Shown here piece after piece: positions 49,067-57,633 of a stretch of DNA of 58,831 nt (position 1 is its first letter; each line of letters begins with the position of its first letter). Location of the stretch: contig CACBGU010000007.1 in the NCBI GenBank assembly GCA_902538885.1, forward strand, positions 1 to 58,831, written 5' to 3'. Made by a program: the position numbers and the translations under genes. This DNA comes from an uncultured Pelagibacteraceae bacterium (lineage in GTDB: Bacteria; Pseudomonadota; Alphaproteobacteria; Pelagibacterales; Pelagibacteraceae). Below the pieces are notes generated by a model. That model did no database searches and had not been told where the DNA came from. It worked only from the letters and a program-made list of their open reading frames with translations.

Positions 49067-49957
49067 TTAGTTTTTTATCCAATCAGGTTTATTGATATTT
49101 ATTGAAGCTTCTTTAGTTTTAAAATTTGCTTTTTCATCAAAGTTTTCGTTTAAGTATTTAATTAAAGCAAAAGGGTAGTCACTATCAATTAAAACCTTAC
49201 CTATTTCAGTTTCATTATTATAAATACTTTCACCTTCGTGCAGTTTTCCATTAATTACAGTTATTGGAAATAATCTTTTTGAAAGCTTGTTCTTTAATTT
49301 AATTCGCGCTGTATTTTCTTGGCCGACATAACAGCCTTTTTTGAAATCAATTCCATTTAGTTCTTCAAAATTACATTCAATACCAAACAATTTGTCTTTT
49401 AATTTATTTAAATCTTTTGGAACTATTCCAAGGCTATGACTTAATGCATAATATTCTTTTAGATTTGCATCGTGAAGATCTAGTTTTTTTAGAGATAAAT
49501 AAAGTTTTTCTAGATTAATAATTAATCTAGCACCCAATTCCTTATTTCTTGGATCTAAAAAAATTGGATCTTCTCTATATTTAATTGTGTAACCAGGTTG
49601 ATCTTTTGCTTCATCAAAAGTTAAGAATTTTTCACGAGAAAATGCTGCAACAACAAATTCATTACTTAAATTGAGAATTTCAACTTTTGATCTAAGTTTA
49701 TACAAGGATAATTGTTTGAATAACTCCTCTGCCTGAGGTTTTTCACAATCCAAAATATATCCTGATTTATGTTTAACGATTATAAATTCATATAAATATT
49801 TACCTTGTGGTGTAAGTAATGAACTAAAACAACTATTTACATCGCTTACTTTGTTTATGTCGTTACTGATAAGATTTTGAAGAAACTCTTTTGCATCTTC
49901 TCCATTAATATAAAGAATTGCTCTATCATCTAAAATATAAACGTTTTTTATATTCAT
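49067..49957 (-). CDS. ygfZ: YgfZ/IBA57-like folate-binding protein
   Basis: A 296-residue protein of the GcvT-like YgfZ family, which helps maturation or repair of certain Fe-S enzymes in a folate-dependent way. LYINGEDAKEFLQNLISNDI opens the protein. The family hallmark K-G-C-Y-x-G-Q-E is present as KKGCYVGQENTARIK. IVPKDLNKLKDKLFGIECNFE before it is also typical. It is divergent from pyrC, with 43 bases between starts. Confidence 0.9.
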   Translation of the reverse strand: MNIKNVYILDDRAILYINGEDAKEFLQNLISNDINKVSDVNSCFSSLLTPQGKYLYEFIIVKHKSGYILDCEKPQAEELFKQLSLYKLRSKVEILNLSNEFVVAAFSREKFLTFDEAKDQPGYTIKYREDPIFLDPRNKELGARLIINLEKLYLSLKKLDLHDANLKEYYALSHSLGIVPKDLNKLKDKLFGIECNFEELNGIDFKKGCYVGQENTARIKLKNKLSKRLFPITVINGKLHEGESIYNNETEIGKVLIDSDYPFALIKYLNENFDEKANFKTKEASININKPDWIKN

Positions 49958-50000
49958 AATTGATTAATTATAAATTGTAATATAATAACAATTTCTTAAA

Positions 50001-51308
50001 ATGTTAGATCTTATAATTAAGAATGGACAATGTTACATCGATGGTGAATTAAAAGATATTGATGTTGCTATAAAAGACGGAAAAATTCAGCAGATTGGAC
50101 AAATTTCAGAAGAAGCAAAAGAGACAATCAATGCAAAAGGTCATACAGTATTACCTGGTTGCATAGATACTCAAACACATTTTAGAGAACCAGGATCTAC
50201 AGATACTGAAGATCTCCATTCAGGGAGTAGAGCAGCAATTGCAGGAGGCATTACAAGTGTATTTGAAATGCCAAACACTAATCCCCCAACTTCCAATATG
50301 AAAGAATTTCAAAGAAAATTAGATCTAGCTAAAAATAGAATGTATTGCAATTATGCTTTTTACTTTGGAGCAACAGCAGACAATGCGGGTGATTTAGCAA
50401 GTCTAGAGGGTTTGGAAGGTTGTTGTGGAATTAAGCTTTTTGCAGGATCTTCAACTGGTAATTTATTGGTTGCTGAAGAGGATGATATAGATAAGGTTTT
50501 TCAAAATGCTTCAAAAGTAGTAGCAGTTCATTCTGAAGATGAGGCAATTTTAAATGTTAATAAGAAATTAATAAAAGAGGGTGATGTTCATACCCATCCA
50601 GTTTGGAGAAGTGCAGAATGTGCTATAGCATCTACTAGAAGAATTGTTCGAATTGCTGAAAAGCATAATAAAAAAGCTCATGTACTTCATATTACAACAA
50701 AAGAAGAAATTGATTTTCTTTCACAACACAAAGGAAACATTACATTTGAGATTACTCCCCAGCATTTAACTCTTTATGCTCCAGATTGTTATGAAAAGCT
50801 TGGAACTTATGCTCAGATGAACCCACCATTAAGAGATAAATCTCATTACGATAGATTATGGTATGGAGTAAGAAATAATTTTAATGATACTATTGGATCT
50901 GATCATGCTCCTCACTTAAAAGAAAATAAAGATAAGGTGTATCCAAATACCCCATCGGGAATGCCAGGAGTTCAAACTTTAATGCCTGTAATGTTAAATC
51001 ACATAAATGATGGAAAATTATCTCTTAATCAACTGATGAACTTCGTTTGTGAAAATCCAGTAAAGATTTTTGGAATAAAAAACAAAGGATTTATTAAAGA
51101 AGGTTATGATGCCGACTTTACAATTGTAGATATGAACAAAACTATTGAAATTAAAAATGAAAATATAGAAAGTAAATGTAAATGGTCACCATTTAACGGA
51201 TTTAAATTTAAAGGAACACCAACGCACACAATTATTGCAGGTAAAATCAAAATGCAGGATGGAAAAATTTTAGGTGATCCTGATGGTACACCTTTACAGT
51301 TTAGTTAA
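50001..51308 (+). CDS. pyrC: Dihydroorotase (class I)
   Basis: A 435-residue amidohydrolase of pyrimidine synthesis that closes carbamoyl aspartate to dihydroorotate. The metal-binding CIDTQTHFREPGSTDTED is at residues about 55-72, with GIKLFAGSSTGNLLV on the lysine side. AVHSEDE, HVLHITTKEE and TIGSDHAPHLKENK carry the remaining histidines and the catalytic aspartate. A C-terminal composite domain (GYDADFTIVDMNK) completes it. The length and motifs fit the class I (PyrC/AllB-like) type. The stop overlaps the end of the SMR gene by 8 bases. Confidence 0.93.
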   Translation: MLDLIIKNGQCYIDGELKDIDVAIKDGKIQQIGQISEEAKETINAKGHTVLPGCIDTQTHFREPGSTDTEDLHSGSRAAIAGGITSVFEMPNTNPPTSNMKEFQRKLDLAKNRMYCNYAFYFGATADNAGDLASLEGLEGCCGIKLFAGSSTGNLLVAEEDDIDKVFQNASKVVAVHSEDEAILNVNKKLIKEGDVHTHPVWRSAECAIASTRRIVRIAEKHNKKAHVLHITTKEEIDFLSQHKGNITFEITPQHLTLYAPDCYEKLGTYAQMNPPLRDKSHYDRLWYGVRNNFNDTIGSDHAPHLKENKDKVYPNTPSGMPGVQTLMPVMLNHINDGKLSLNQLMNFVCENPVKIFGIKNKGFIKEGYDADFTIVDMNKTIEIKNENIESKCKWSPFNGFKFKGTPTHTIIAGKIKMQDGKILGDPDGTPLQFS

Positions 51309-51633
51309 GCTTTCCGGTAAAACTATTTACAAGTATCACACCAATTACAATTAGGAATAAGCCAACAATTGCTTGCCAAGCTAAAGTTTGTTTAAAAAAT
51401 ATATATCCAAGGATTGCTATAGTAAAAATTCCTAATCCACTCCATGTTGCATACACAATTGCTATTGGAAGTTTATTAACCACAAAAGTTAATAGATAAA
51501 ATGCTGTAAGATAAAAAGCAGATAGAGCAAGTGTTGGTATAAGTTTTGTGAAGTTTTGTGAGACAGGAAGTAGCATTGTTCCAGCAACTTCACAAAATAT
51601 TGCTGCGATTAAAAAAATATAAGTTTTAACCAT
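51301..51633 (-). CDS. Small multidrug resistance (SMR) family transporter
   Basis: A 110-residue protein with four membrane helices. Glu15 in the first helix (IAAIFCEVAGTMLLPVS) is in the position of the essential proton/drug-coupling glutamate of EmrE. IAIVYATWSGLGIFTIAILG is the helix 3 family motif. The family exports cationic compounds such as quaternary ammonium or guanidinium in exchange for protons. The ATG overlaps the end of the upstream acyl-CoA synthetase by 8 bases, so it is translated in the same operon. The substrate is unknown. Confidence 0.9.
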   Translation of the reverse strand: MVKTYIFLIAAIFCEVAGTMLLPVSQNFTKLIPTLALSAFYLTAFYLLTFVVNKLPIAIVYATWSGLGIFTIAILGYIFFKQTLAWQAIVGLFLIVIGVILVNSFTGKLN

Positions 51634-53527
51634 TGTTCAGGATTTTGTGATTAATTAAATCTTCTTTTATTTCTGTTAAAATTGCAGGATCATCTATTGT
51701 TGGAGGTACTTTATATTCAACACCATCAGCAATTTTTCTTATAGTCCCTCTTAAAATTTTTCCCGATCTTGTTTTTGGTAATCTTTTAATAACAATAACA
51801 ACTTTAAATGCAGCAACTGGACCAATTTTGTCTCTAACCATTTGTACACATTCTTTTGATATGGTCTCATTATCTTTATCAACACCAGACTTTAAAACTA
51901 CTAATCCTATAGGTAATTGACCTTTTAATTTATCTGCTATTCCAAGTACCGCACATTCAGCAACTGATTGATGTTCAGATAATACTTCTTCAATTGCACC
52001 AGTAGATAATCTATGACCTGCTACATTTATAATGTCATCAGTTCTAGACATTATCCAAATATAACCATCATCATCAATGTGACCTGCATCATATGTTTGA
52101 TAATATCCTTCATAATTTGACATATAGTTTTCTTTATATCTTTGATCTGCATTCCATAATGTTGGAAATGTTCCTGGAGGCAACGGGAGTTTCACAACGA
52201 TGTCTCCCATCTCATTTGGTTTAGCTAATGACTGGTCTGGTTTAATGATTTTTACATCGTACCCAGGAACAGCTTTGCAGGCTGAACCATATTTTGTTTC
52301 CATCATTTCAATACCAGTACAATTTGAGCTAATAGCCCAACTAGTCTCTGTTTGCCACCAATGATCTATCACAGGAACTTTAAGTAAATTCTCAGCCCAC
52401 TTAATTGTATCTGGATCAGCCCTTTCTCCAGCAAGAAATAAGCTTTCAAAACTACTTAAATCATATTTTGAGAAAAATTTACCCTCAGGATCTTCTTTCT
52501 TAATTGCTCTAAAAGCTGTTGGAGCTGTAAAAAGAGATTTTACTTTATAATCTGAAATGATTTTCCAGAAAGCCCCTGCATCTGGAGTTCCTACAGGCTT
52601 ACCTTCAAACAAAACGGTAGTGCATCCTTTAAATAATGGAGCGTAGACAATGTATGAGTGTCCTACAATCCAACCAATATCACTTGCCGACCACCAGATA
52701 TCATCAGCATCTATGTTGTAGATATTTTTCATTGTCCATTTGAGAGCAACAATGTGACCTCCAATGTCCCTTACAATGCCTTTGGGTGTTCCTGTTGTTC
52801 CTGAAGTATATAAAATATATGCAAATTCATTCGAGTTCATCTCCACACAGTCGACATCTTTGGCGTTAGAGACCACTTCTTCCCAGCTGACCTCATTTGG
52901 AGCATTTAATTTAACCTCGTGGCCAGGTCGTTGGAATAAAATCATCTTTTCAATTTTATGTTTTGCTATTTTTATTGCTTCATCAACAAGTGGTTTGTAC
53001 TCAACTGTTCTTCCAGGCTCAAAACCACATGAAGCTGTCACTAATAACTTTGCTTTACTGTCATCAATTCTACTTGCAAGCTCATTTGAGGCAAATCCAC
53101 CAAAGACAACAGAGTGTATTGCACCAATTCTAGCACAAGCAAGCATAGCAACCACTGCTTCAGGGATCATTGGCATGTAAATGATTACCCGGTCTCCCTT
53201 ATTAGCTCCTTGTGATTTCAATGCCCCAGCAAACTTAGAGACCTTCGATCTTAATTCCTCATAAGTAAACTGACTTTTGTTACCTGTAATAGGACTATCG
53301 TAGATTAAAGCTGTTTTTTGACCTCTTCCTTGATCAATGTGGATGTCTAAAGCATTATAACATGTGTTTGTAACCCCATCCTCGAACCATTTATAGAAAG
53401 GTGGATTAGATTTATTTAAAATTTTAGTTGGTTTTTTGAACCAGAAGATATCTTCAGAGGCTTCTTGCCAAAATTTTTCAGGGTACTTTATAGAATTTTG
53501 GTAAATTTCATTAAACTTAGAAGACAT
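51626..53527 (-). CDS. prpE: Propionyl-CoA synthetase (PrpE/ACSS3-type acyl-CoA synthetase)
   Basis: A 633-residue AMP-forming acyl-CoA synthetase. It has the P-loop YILYTSGTTGTPKGIVRD, WWQTETSWAISSNC, the hinge YIWIMSRTDDIINVAGHRLS, and the catalytic lysine in LPKTRSGKILRG near the C-terminus. LLVTASCGFEPGR and APTAFRAIKKEDPEG are closer to PrpE than to acetyl-CoA synthetase, so propionate is the likeliest substrate, though acetate cannot be ruled out. It heads a unit with the SMR gene and is divergent from proteorhodopsin across 212 bases. Confidence 0.88.
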   Translation of the reverse strand: MSSKFNEIYQNSIKYPEKFWQEASEDIFWFKKPTKILNKSNPPFYKWFEDGVTNTCYNALDIHIDQGRGQKTALIYDSPITGNKSQFTYEELRSKVSKFAGALKSQGANKGDRVIIYMPMIPEAVVAMLACARIGAIHSVVFGGFASNELASRIDDSKAKLLVTASCGFEPGRTVEYKPLVDEAIKIAKHKIEKMILFQRPGHEVKLNAPNEVSWEEVVSNAKDVDCVEMNSNEFAYILYTSGTTGTPKGIVRDIGGHIVALKWTMKNIYNIDADDIWWSASDIGWIVGHSYIVYAPLFKGCTTVLFEGKPVGTPDAGAFWKIISDYKVKSLFTAPTAFRAIKKEDPEGKFFSKYDLSSFESLFLAGERADPDTIKWAENLLKVPVIDHWWQTETSWAISSNCTGIEMMETKYGSACKAVPGYDVKIIKPDQSLAKPNEMGDIVVKLPLPPGTFPTLWNADQRYKENYMSNYEGYYQTYDAGHIDDDGYIWIMSRTDDIINVAGHRLSTGAIEEVLSEHQSVAECAVLGIADKLKGQLPIGLVVLKSGVDKDNETISKECVQMVRDKIGPVAAFKVVIVIKRLPKTRSGKILRGTIRKIADGVEYKVPPTIDDPAILTEIKEDLINHKILNNG

Positions 53528-53674
53528 AAAGATTTGATTCGATTTCCTTATTTTTTTTGATTTTTAACTTACAAATTGTATTTAATTTTAAAAATTAAGT
53601 AAAATCAATGCTTATTAGTGGTAATTAAGTCTTCATAAAACTAATTTAATTTGCTATCTAACCACAACTTTGGC

Positions 53675-53702
53675 TTGGGGTAACTCAAGTCTAGTTTATA
53701 TA
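53675..53702 (+). promoter_or_regulatory. Candidate proteorhodopsin promoter
   Basis: TTGGGG at 53675-53680 and TATATA at 53697-53702 are 16 bases apart. Initiation near 53709 would leave a leader of about 30 bases containing a strong ribosome binding site (GAGGGAG at 53727-53733) before the ATG at 53740. The rest of the 53528-53739 spacer is AT-rich, and I see no other structure in it. The -35 box is a poor match, so another start is possible. Confidence 0.4.
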
Positions 53703-53739
53703 AACTAAAAAATAAAAACTAACGAAGAGGGAGTTTTTT

Positions 53740-54507
53740 ATGAAAAAACTTAAATTGTTTGCTCTTACAGTTGTTGCTCTTATGGGCGTAACTGGTGCAG
53801 CAAACGCAGAAACTGTGCTTTTAGCCTCTGATGACTTTGTTGGAATTTCATTCTGGCTAGTATCAATGGCTTGTTTAGCTGCTACTGTATTCTTTTTCTT
53901 AGAAAGAAGTTCGGTTCCAGCTGGATGGAGAGTTTCAATGACTGTTGCTGGTCTAGTAACTGGTATTGCATTCGTACACTACATTTATATGAGAGAAGTA
54001 TGGATCATGACTGGTGAGTCACCAACAGTTTACAGATACATTGACTGGTTAATTACAGTGCCATTATTGATGTTAGAATTCTATTTTGTTTTAGCAGCAG
54101 TAAACAAATCAGACTCTGGAATTTTCTGGAGACTAATGATTGGTACATTAGTAATGCTAGTAGGTGGATACTTAGGAGAAGCTGGATACATCAACGCTAC
54201 ACTTGGTTTCATAATCGGTATGGCTGGTTGGGTATACATCTTATATGAAGTATTCTCTGGTGAAGCAGGTAAGAGAGCAGCGAAAAGTGGTAACAAATCA
54301 CTTGTAACTGCTTTTGGTGCAATGAGAATGATCGTTACAGTAGGTTGGGCGATTTACCCATTAGGTTACATTTTTGGTTACCTAACAGGCGGTGTAGATG
54401 CTAACTCACTAAACGTGATTTACAACGCAGCTGACTTCTTGAACAAGATCGCTTTCGGTCTGATCATTTGGGCAGCAGCTATGCAACAACCTGGTAGAGC
54501 TAAGTAG
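53740..54507 (+). CDS. Proteorhodopsin, green-absorbing proton pump type
   Basis: A 255-residue seven-helix light-driven proton pump. A cleavable signal peptide (residues 1-23, ending ANA) precedes the helices. Key residues are His80, the proton acceptor Asp102, Leu110 at the spectral-tuning site (leucine gives green absorption; blue forms have Gln) and the proton donor Glu113. All are in the helix C stretch YRYIDWLITVPLLMLE. The retinal-binding lysine is Lys236 (ADFLNKIAFG). The Asp-Thr-Glu pattern marks a proton rather than a sodium or chloride pump. The gene uses more C-ending codons (AAC, TAC) than its neighbours, as highly expressed genes do, and has its own terminator. Confidence 0.98.
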   Translation: MKKLKLFALTVVALMGVTGAANAETVLLASDDFVGISFWLVSMACLAATVFFFLERSSVPAGWRVSMTVAGLVTGIAFVHYIYMREVWIMTGESPTVYRYIDWLITVPLLMLEFYFVLAAVNKSDSGIFWRLMIGTLVMLVGGYLGEAGYINATLGFIIGMAGWVYILYEVFSGEAGKRAAKSGNKSLVTAFGAMRMIVTVGWAIYPLGYIFGYLTGGVDANSLNVIYNAADFLNKIAFGLIIWAAAMQQPGRAK

Positions 54508-54527
54508 TTTTACTTAAAATTTAAATT

Positions 54528-54564
54528 AAGGGCAGGTACAATTTTGTGCTTGCCCTTTTTTTTT
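54528..54564 (+). terminator. Intrinsic terminator after proteorhodopsin
   Basis: AAGGGCAGGTACAA at 54528-54541 pairs with TTGTGCTTGCCCTT at 54544-54557, a 14-pair stem with two G-T pairs and a 2-base loop (wider if the top pairs open). It runs into nine T residues at 54556-54564. It is the strongest rho-independent terminator seen in the window. It separates the rhodopsin transcript from the desaturase operon. Confidence 0.9.
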
Positions 54565-54609
54565 ACCTTTAATAAAATTATGTATAATAATTATACATAA
54601 TTCTTTGCT

Positions 54610-55611
54610 ATGGATGTTAAATTAGAAAAATGGCACAAATGCCAAGTTGATAAAGAAGTCCTTAAAGAACTTTCCAAGAAATCCGATTTAAAGGGACTGC
54701 AACATGTTTCAGTTTTTTTTGGACTATTATTGATAACTGGAATTTTAGCTTATCAAACTTGGGGTACATGGTGGTCAGTATTTTGGTTTTTAGTTTATGG
54801 AAACATTTATTCTTTCTCTAATCCATTATGGCATGAGACAGGCCACAAAACTGCTTTTCAATCGAAATTTTTAAACGAATTTTTTTATTATATCTCTTCT
54901 TACATGGCTAACTTTGAACCAACAAGATGGAGATATACACATTTTGTTCATCATGGAAACACTTATTCAACAGAAAATCCTTTTGATCATGAAATTGAAT
55001 ATGGAAATGATTTAAAAGAAACACCAAAAAGATTTATCATAAATATTATTCCTTTTTTAGATTTAGTGTTTTTTAAAAAACACATTTCTTTTGAAATTAT
55101 TCAGCATGCATTTGGAATTAAAACCAAAGTTATGCAAGATAGCATTCCAGAAAGTGTACAAGCAAAAGCAATTTTTATTTCAAGAATTTATGTTGCTATT
55201 TGGCTTTCAATTATTTTATGGTCTATACTAGTTTCCTCTTGGATGCCTTTATTGTATTTTGTGTTACCACAATTTTACGGAAAAACTTTACATAAAATTG
55301 TTGCATTTACTCAGCATGCAGGACTTGCAAGGAACATTAAAGATCATAGGGTTACTTCACGTGAAATGTATTTAAATCCAATACTGAGCTTTTTGTATTG
55401 GAAAATGGAATATCATTTAACTCATCATATGTTCCCAACAGTTCCATCATATAACTTGGACAAATTGCATCATCATATTAAAGATCAGTTACCAAAGCCA
55501 AATGATGGATTAATAGATGCTTATAAAGAAATTATTCCTGCCTTAATGAAACAAAAAGAAGATACAAGCTATTTTATAAAAAAAGAACTACCCGAACCTC
55601 AAAATATTTAA
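54610..55611 (+). CDS. Membrane fatty-acid desaturase/hydroxylase family protein (diiron)
   Basis: A 333-residue membrane protein of the fatty-acid desaturase superfamily. The three histidine boxes that hold the diiron centre are HETGH (75-79), HFVHH (111-115) and HLTHH (269-273). Further histidines lie at TQHAGL (236) and LHHH (287-289). About four membrane spans flank them. Family members desaturate or hydroxylate acyl chains, carotenoids or other lipophilic substrates, with electrons from a ferredoxin. Ferredoxin and reductase genes follow directly. The substrate is unknown; nearness to proteorhodopsin might suggest a carotenoid or retinoid, but nothing in the sequence proves it. Confidence 0.85.
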   Translation: MDVKLEKWHKCQVDKEVLKELSKKSDLKGLQHVSVFFGLLLITGILAYQTWGTWWSVFWFLVYGNIYSFSNPLWHETGHKTAFQSKFLNEFFYYISSYMANFEPTRWRYTHFVHHGNTYSTENPFDHEIEYGNDLKETPKRFIINIIPFLDLVFFKKHISFEIIQHAFGIKTKVMQDSIPESVQAKAIFISRIYVAIWLSIILWSILVSSWMPLLYFVLPQFYGKTLHKIVAFTQHAGLARNIKDHRVTSREMYLNPILSFLYWKMEYHLTHHMFPTVPSYNLDKLHHHIKDQLPKPNDGLIDAYKEIIPALMKQKEDTSYFIKKELPEPQNI

Positions 55612-55672
55612 AAATATACTAAGTATGATTTTACTTACTTGTCCTATTTAGATAAGAAACTATATATAACGC

Positions 55673-55993
55673 ATGGCAAAAATTACTTATCACACTCACG
55701 ATAACAAAACTCACACGATCGATGTTCAAAACGGTTTAACTGTAATGGAAGGCGCAATACAAAATGATATTCCAGGAATTGATGCAGATTGTGGAGGTGG
55801 AATGGCGTGTGCCACCTGCCATGTTTATGTCAAAGAAGAATGGTTAGATAAGCTTCCAGCAAAAGAAGATGGTGAGGAAGATATGCTTGATATGGCTTTT
55901 GAACCAAAAAATAATAGTAGGTTGAGTTGTCAGTTAATAGTTTCAGATGAGCTGGATGGATTAGAAGTAAACATTCCATCAAAGCAAGGATAA
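55673..55993 (+). CDS. [2Fe-2S] ferredoxin, adrenodoxin/putidaredoxin type
   Basis: A 106-residue electron carrier. The cluster cysteines are Cys40, Cys46, Cys49 ([11 protein letters not shown]) and Cys86 (RLSCQLIV), in the C-x5-C-x2-C...C spacing of vertebrate-type ferredoxins that serve oxygenases. The acidic stretch [16 protein letters not shown] is the usual partner-binding helix. It sits 61 bases after the desaturase gene and directly before the reductase gene, with no gap, so it most likely links the two. Confidence 0.95.
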   Translation: MAKITYHTHDNKTHTIDVQNGLTVMEGAIQNDIPGIDADCGGGMACATCHVYVKEEWLDKLPAKEDGEEDMLDMAFEPKNNSRLSCQLIVSDELDGLEVNIPSKQG

Positions 55994-57010
55994 ATGAATA
56001 AAACAGATGTATTAATTATTGGAGCAGGGCCTACAGGTTTATTTTGTGCTCATCAACTTGGAATTATAGGATTGAGTTGTGAGATAGTCGACAATCTTGA
56101 TAAAGCAGGCGGTCAATGTATCGAGCTTTACCCTGACAAACCGATTTATGATATCCCAGCCGTGCCAGAGTGTACTGGTGAGGAGTTAACTAATAATCTT
56201 TTACAACAAATTAAACCTTTCAATGTCAAATTTCATTTAAATGAAAGAGTAGAAGAGTTAAAAAAAAATCAAAATAGATGGCATGTTAAAACGTCAGGTG
56301 GAGTTGAATTTGATGTTGCGGCTATCGTTATAGCTGGTGGTGTTGGTTCTTTTGAGCCAAGAAAATTTTCAGTAAAAGAATGTGAAAAATTTGAGGGAAA
56401 TTCTTTATTTTATTCAATTAAAGATAAATCAATATTTAAAGATAAATCTATTTCAATTTTTGGTGGAGGAGACTCAGCCTTAGATTGGGCAATTGAATTA
56501 TCAAATACATCTAAAGTAAATTTAATACATAGACGAGATGGTTTTAGTGGAGCAGAAGCAAGTGTTCAAAAAGTAAAAGATCTTAATGATCAAGGAAAAT
56601 TAAATTTATATACAAAGTATCAAATGGATTCAGTTATAGGAGACAAAAAAATTGAATCTGTAAAAATAAAACATGATGAAGGTGAAATTAAAGAGATTAA
56701 ATCTGATTACGTGTTAGGTTTTTTTGGTTTGATTATGCAACTTGGCCCTATTTTAGATTGGGGATTAAATATTGATAAAAAAACTGTTCAGGTAAATACC
56801 GAAAACTTTGAAACGAATGTAAGTGGAATTTTTGCAATAGGTGATATTTGTTCTTATCCAGGAAAATTAAAATTAATTCTATCAGGTTTCCATGAGGGTG
56901 CATTGGCAGCAAGAGGCTGTTTTAAATATGCTAAACCAGATGAAAAATTAAGATTTGAATTCACAACAACTTCTAAAGCTGCACAAGAAAGACTTGGAAT
57001 TAAAAAATGA
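55994..57010 (+). CDS. Ferredoxin--NADP reductase, thioredoxin-reductase-like fold
   Basis: A 338-residue flavoprotein. FAD motif VLIIGAGPTGLFCAHQLG, NADP motif ISIFGGGDSALDWAIELS and the late GIFAIGDICSYPGKLKLI are intact. AGGQCIELYPDKPIYDIPA near residue 45 is diagnostic of the TrxR-like FNR (YumC) group. There is no CxxC disulfide, so it is not a thioredoxin reductase. It should reduce the upstream ferredoxin with NADPH. Its stop overlaps the start of the GST gene by 4 bases. Confidence 0.93.
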   Translation: MNKTDVLIIGAGPTGLFCAHQLGIIGLSCEIVDNLDKAGGQCIELYPDKPIYDIPAVPECTGEELTNNLLQQIKPFNVKFHLNERVEELKKNQNRWHVKTSGGVEFDVAAIVIAGGVGSFEPRKFSVKECEKFEGNSLFYSIKDKSIFKDKSISIFGGGDSALDWAIELSNTSKVNLIHRRDGFSGAEASVQKVKDLNDQGKLNLYTKYQMDSVIGDKKIESVKIKHDEGEIKEIKSDYVLGFFGLIMQLGPILDWGLNIDKKTVQVNTENFETNVSGIFAIGDICSYPGKLKLILSGFHEGALAARGCFKYAKPDEKLRFEFTTTSKAAQERLGIKK

Positions 57011-57633
57011 TAGAACTTTTTTCTGCCAATACTCCTAATGGATGGAAAATAAGTATTATGCTTGAAGAAATTGGTTACGAGTACAAAGTAACCAAAGTTA
57101 ATTTAGGTAAAGATGAACAGTTTAAACCAGATTATATAAAAATTAGCCCATTTGGAAAAATTCCTGTCATCATTGATCATGAGAACAACAAAAGCATCTT
57201 CGAGTCAGGTGCAATTTTGATGTATCTAGGTGATAAAAGCGGAAAATTTTATAATGAAAAAGATAAACTGGTTATTAATCAATGGTTGATGGCTCAAATG
57301 GGAACTGTAGGTCCAATGATTGGTCAACATCATCAGTTTCATCACTATAATCCAGGAAAAAGTGAATTTGGGGAAGAAAGATATTTTAAAATTACTAAAA
57401 GAATTTATGGAGAATTAGACACTAGATTAAAAGAATCTAATTTTCTTGCAGGTCCTGAATATACAATTGCTGATATTGCAACATGGCCATGGATGGCAAG
57501 ACATGAATGGCATGATATTGGTTTGAAAAATTATCAAAATTTGTCTAGATGGTACCAAGAAATAGCTGAACGTGAGGCTGTAGTTAAAGGTTATGCTTTT
57601 ATGGATAAAGAAGCAAAAATTCCAAAAGTTTAA
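57007..57633 (+). CDS. Glutathione S-transferase family protein (YfcG/Ure2p-like)
   Basis: A 208-residue GST. The N-terminal thioredoxin-like domain has ELFSANTPNGWKISIMLEE with the Asn-containing start of the Nu class. It continues with ISPFGKIPVIID (cis-proline) and FESGAILMYLGDK (glutathione gamma-glutamyl binding). The helical C-terminal half includes FLAGPEYTIADIATWPW. Nu-class enzymes act as glutathione disulfide reductases or peroxidases. It is coupled to the ferredoxin reductase gene by a 4-base overlap and may deal with oxidised by-products, which is inference. Confidence 0.9.
   Translation: MIELFSANTPNGWKISIMLEEIGYEYKVTKVNLGKDEQFKPDYIKISPFGKIPVIIDHENNKSIFESGAILMYLGDKSGKFYNEKDKLVINQWLMAQMGTVGPMIGQHHQFHHYNPGKSEFGEERYFKITKRIYGELDTRLKESNFLAGPEYTIADIATWPWMARHEWHDIGLKNYQNLSRWYQEIAEREAVVKGYAFMDKEAKIPKV

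Noticed and set aside
52764..53180. 138-codon plus-strand frame
   Set aside because: Antisense of the acyl-CoA synthetase gene, whose motifs are intact on the other strand.
55994..57010. Second thioredoxin reductase
   Set aside because: It has no CxxC redox disulfide and has the AGGQCxELYPDK signature of TrxR-like ferredoxin-NADP reductases.
57007..57633. GST protein as FzlA, the GST-like FtsZ-binding division factor of alphaproteobacteria
   Set aside because: Tempting given the odd FtsA, but the motifs are those of ordinary Nu-class glutathione transferases, and it sits in a redox operon far from the division genes.
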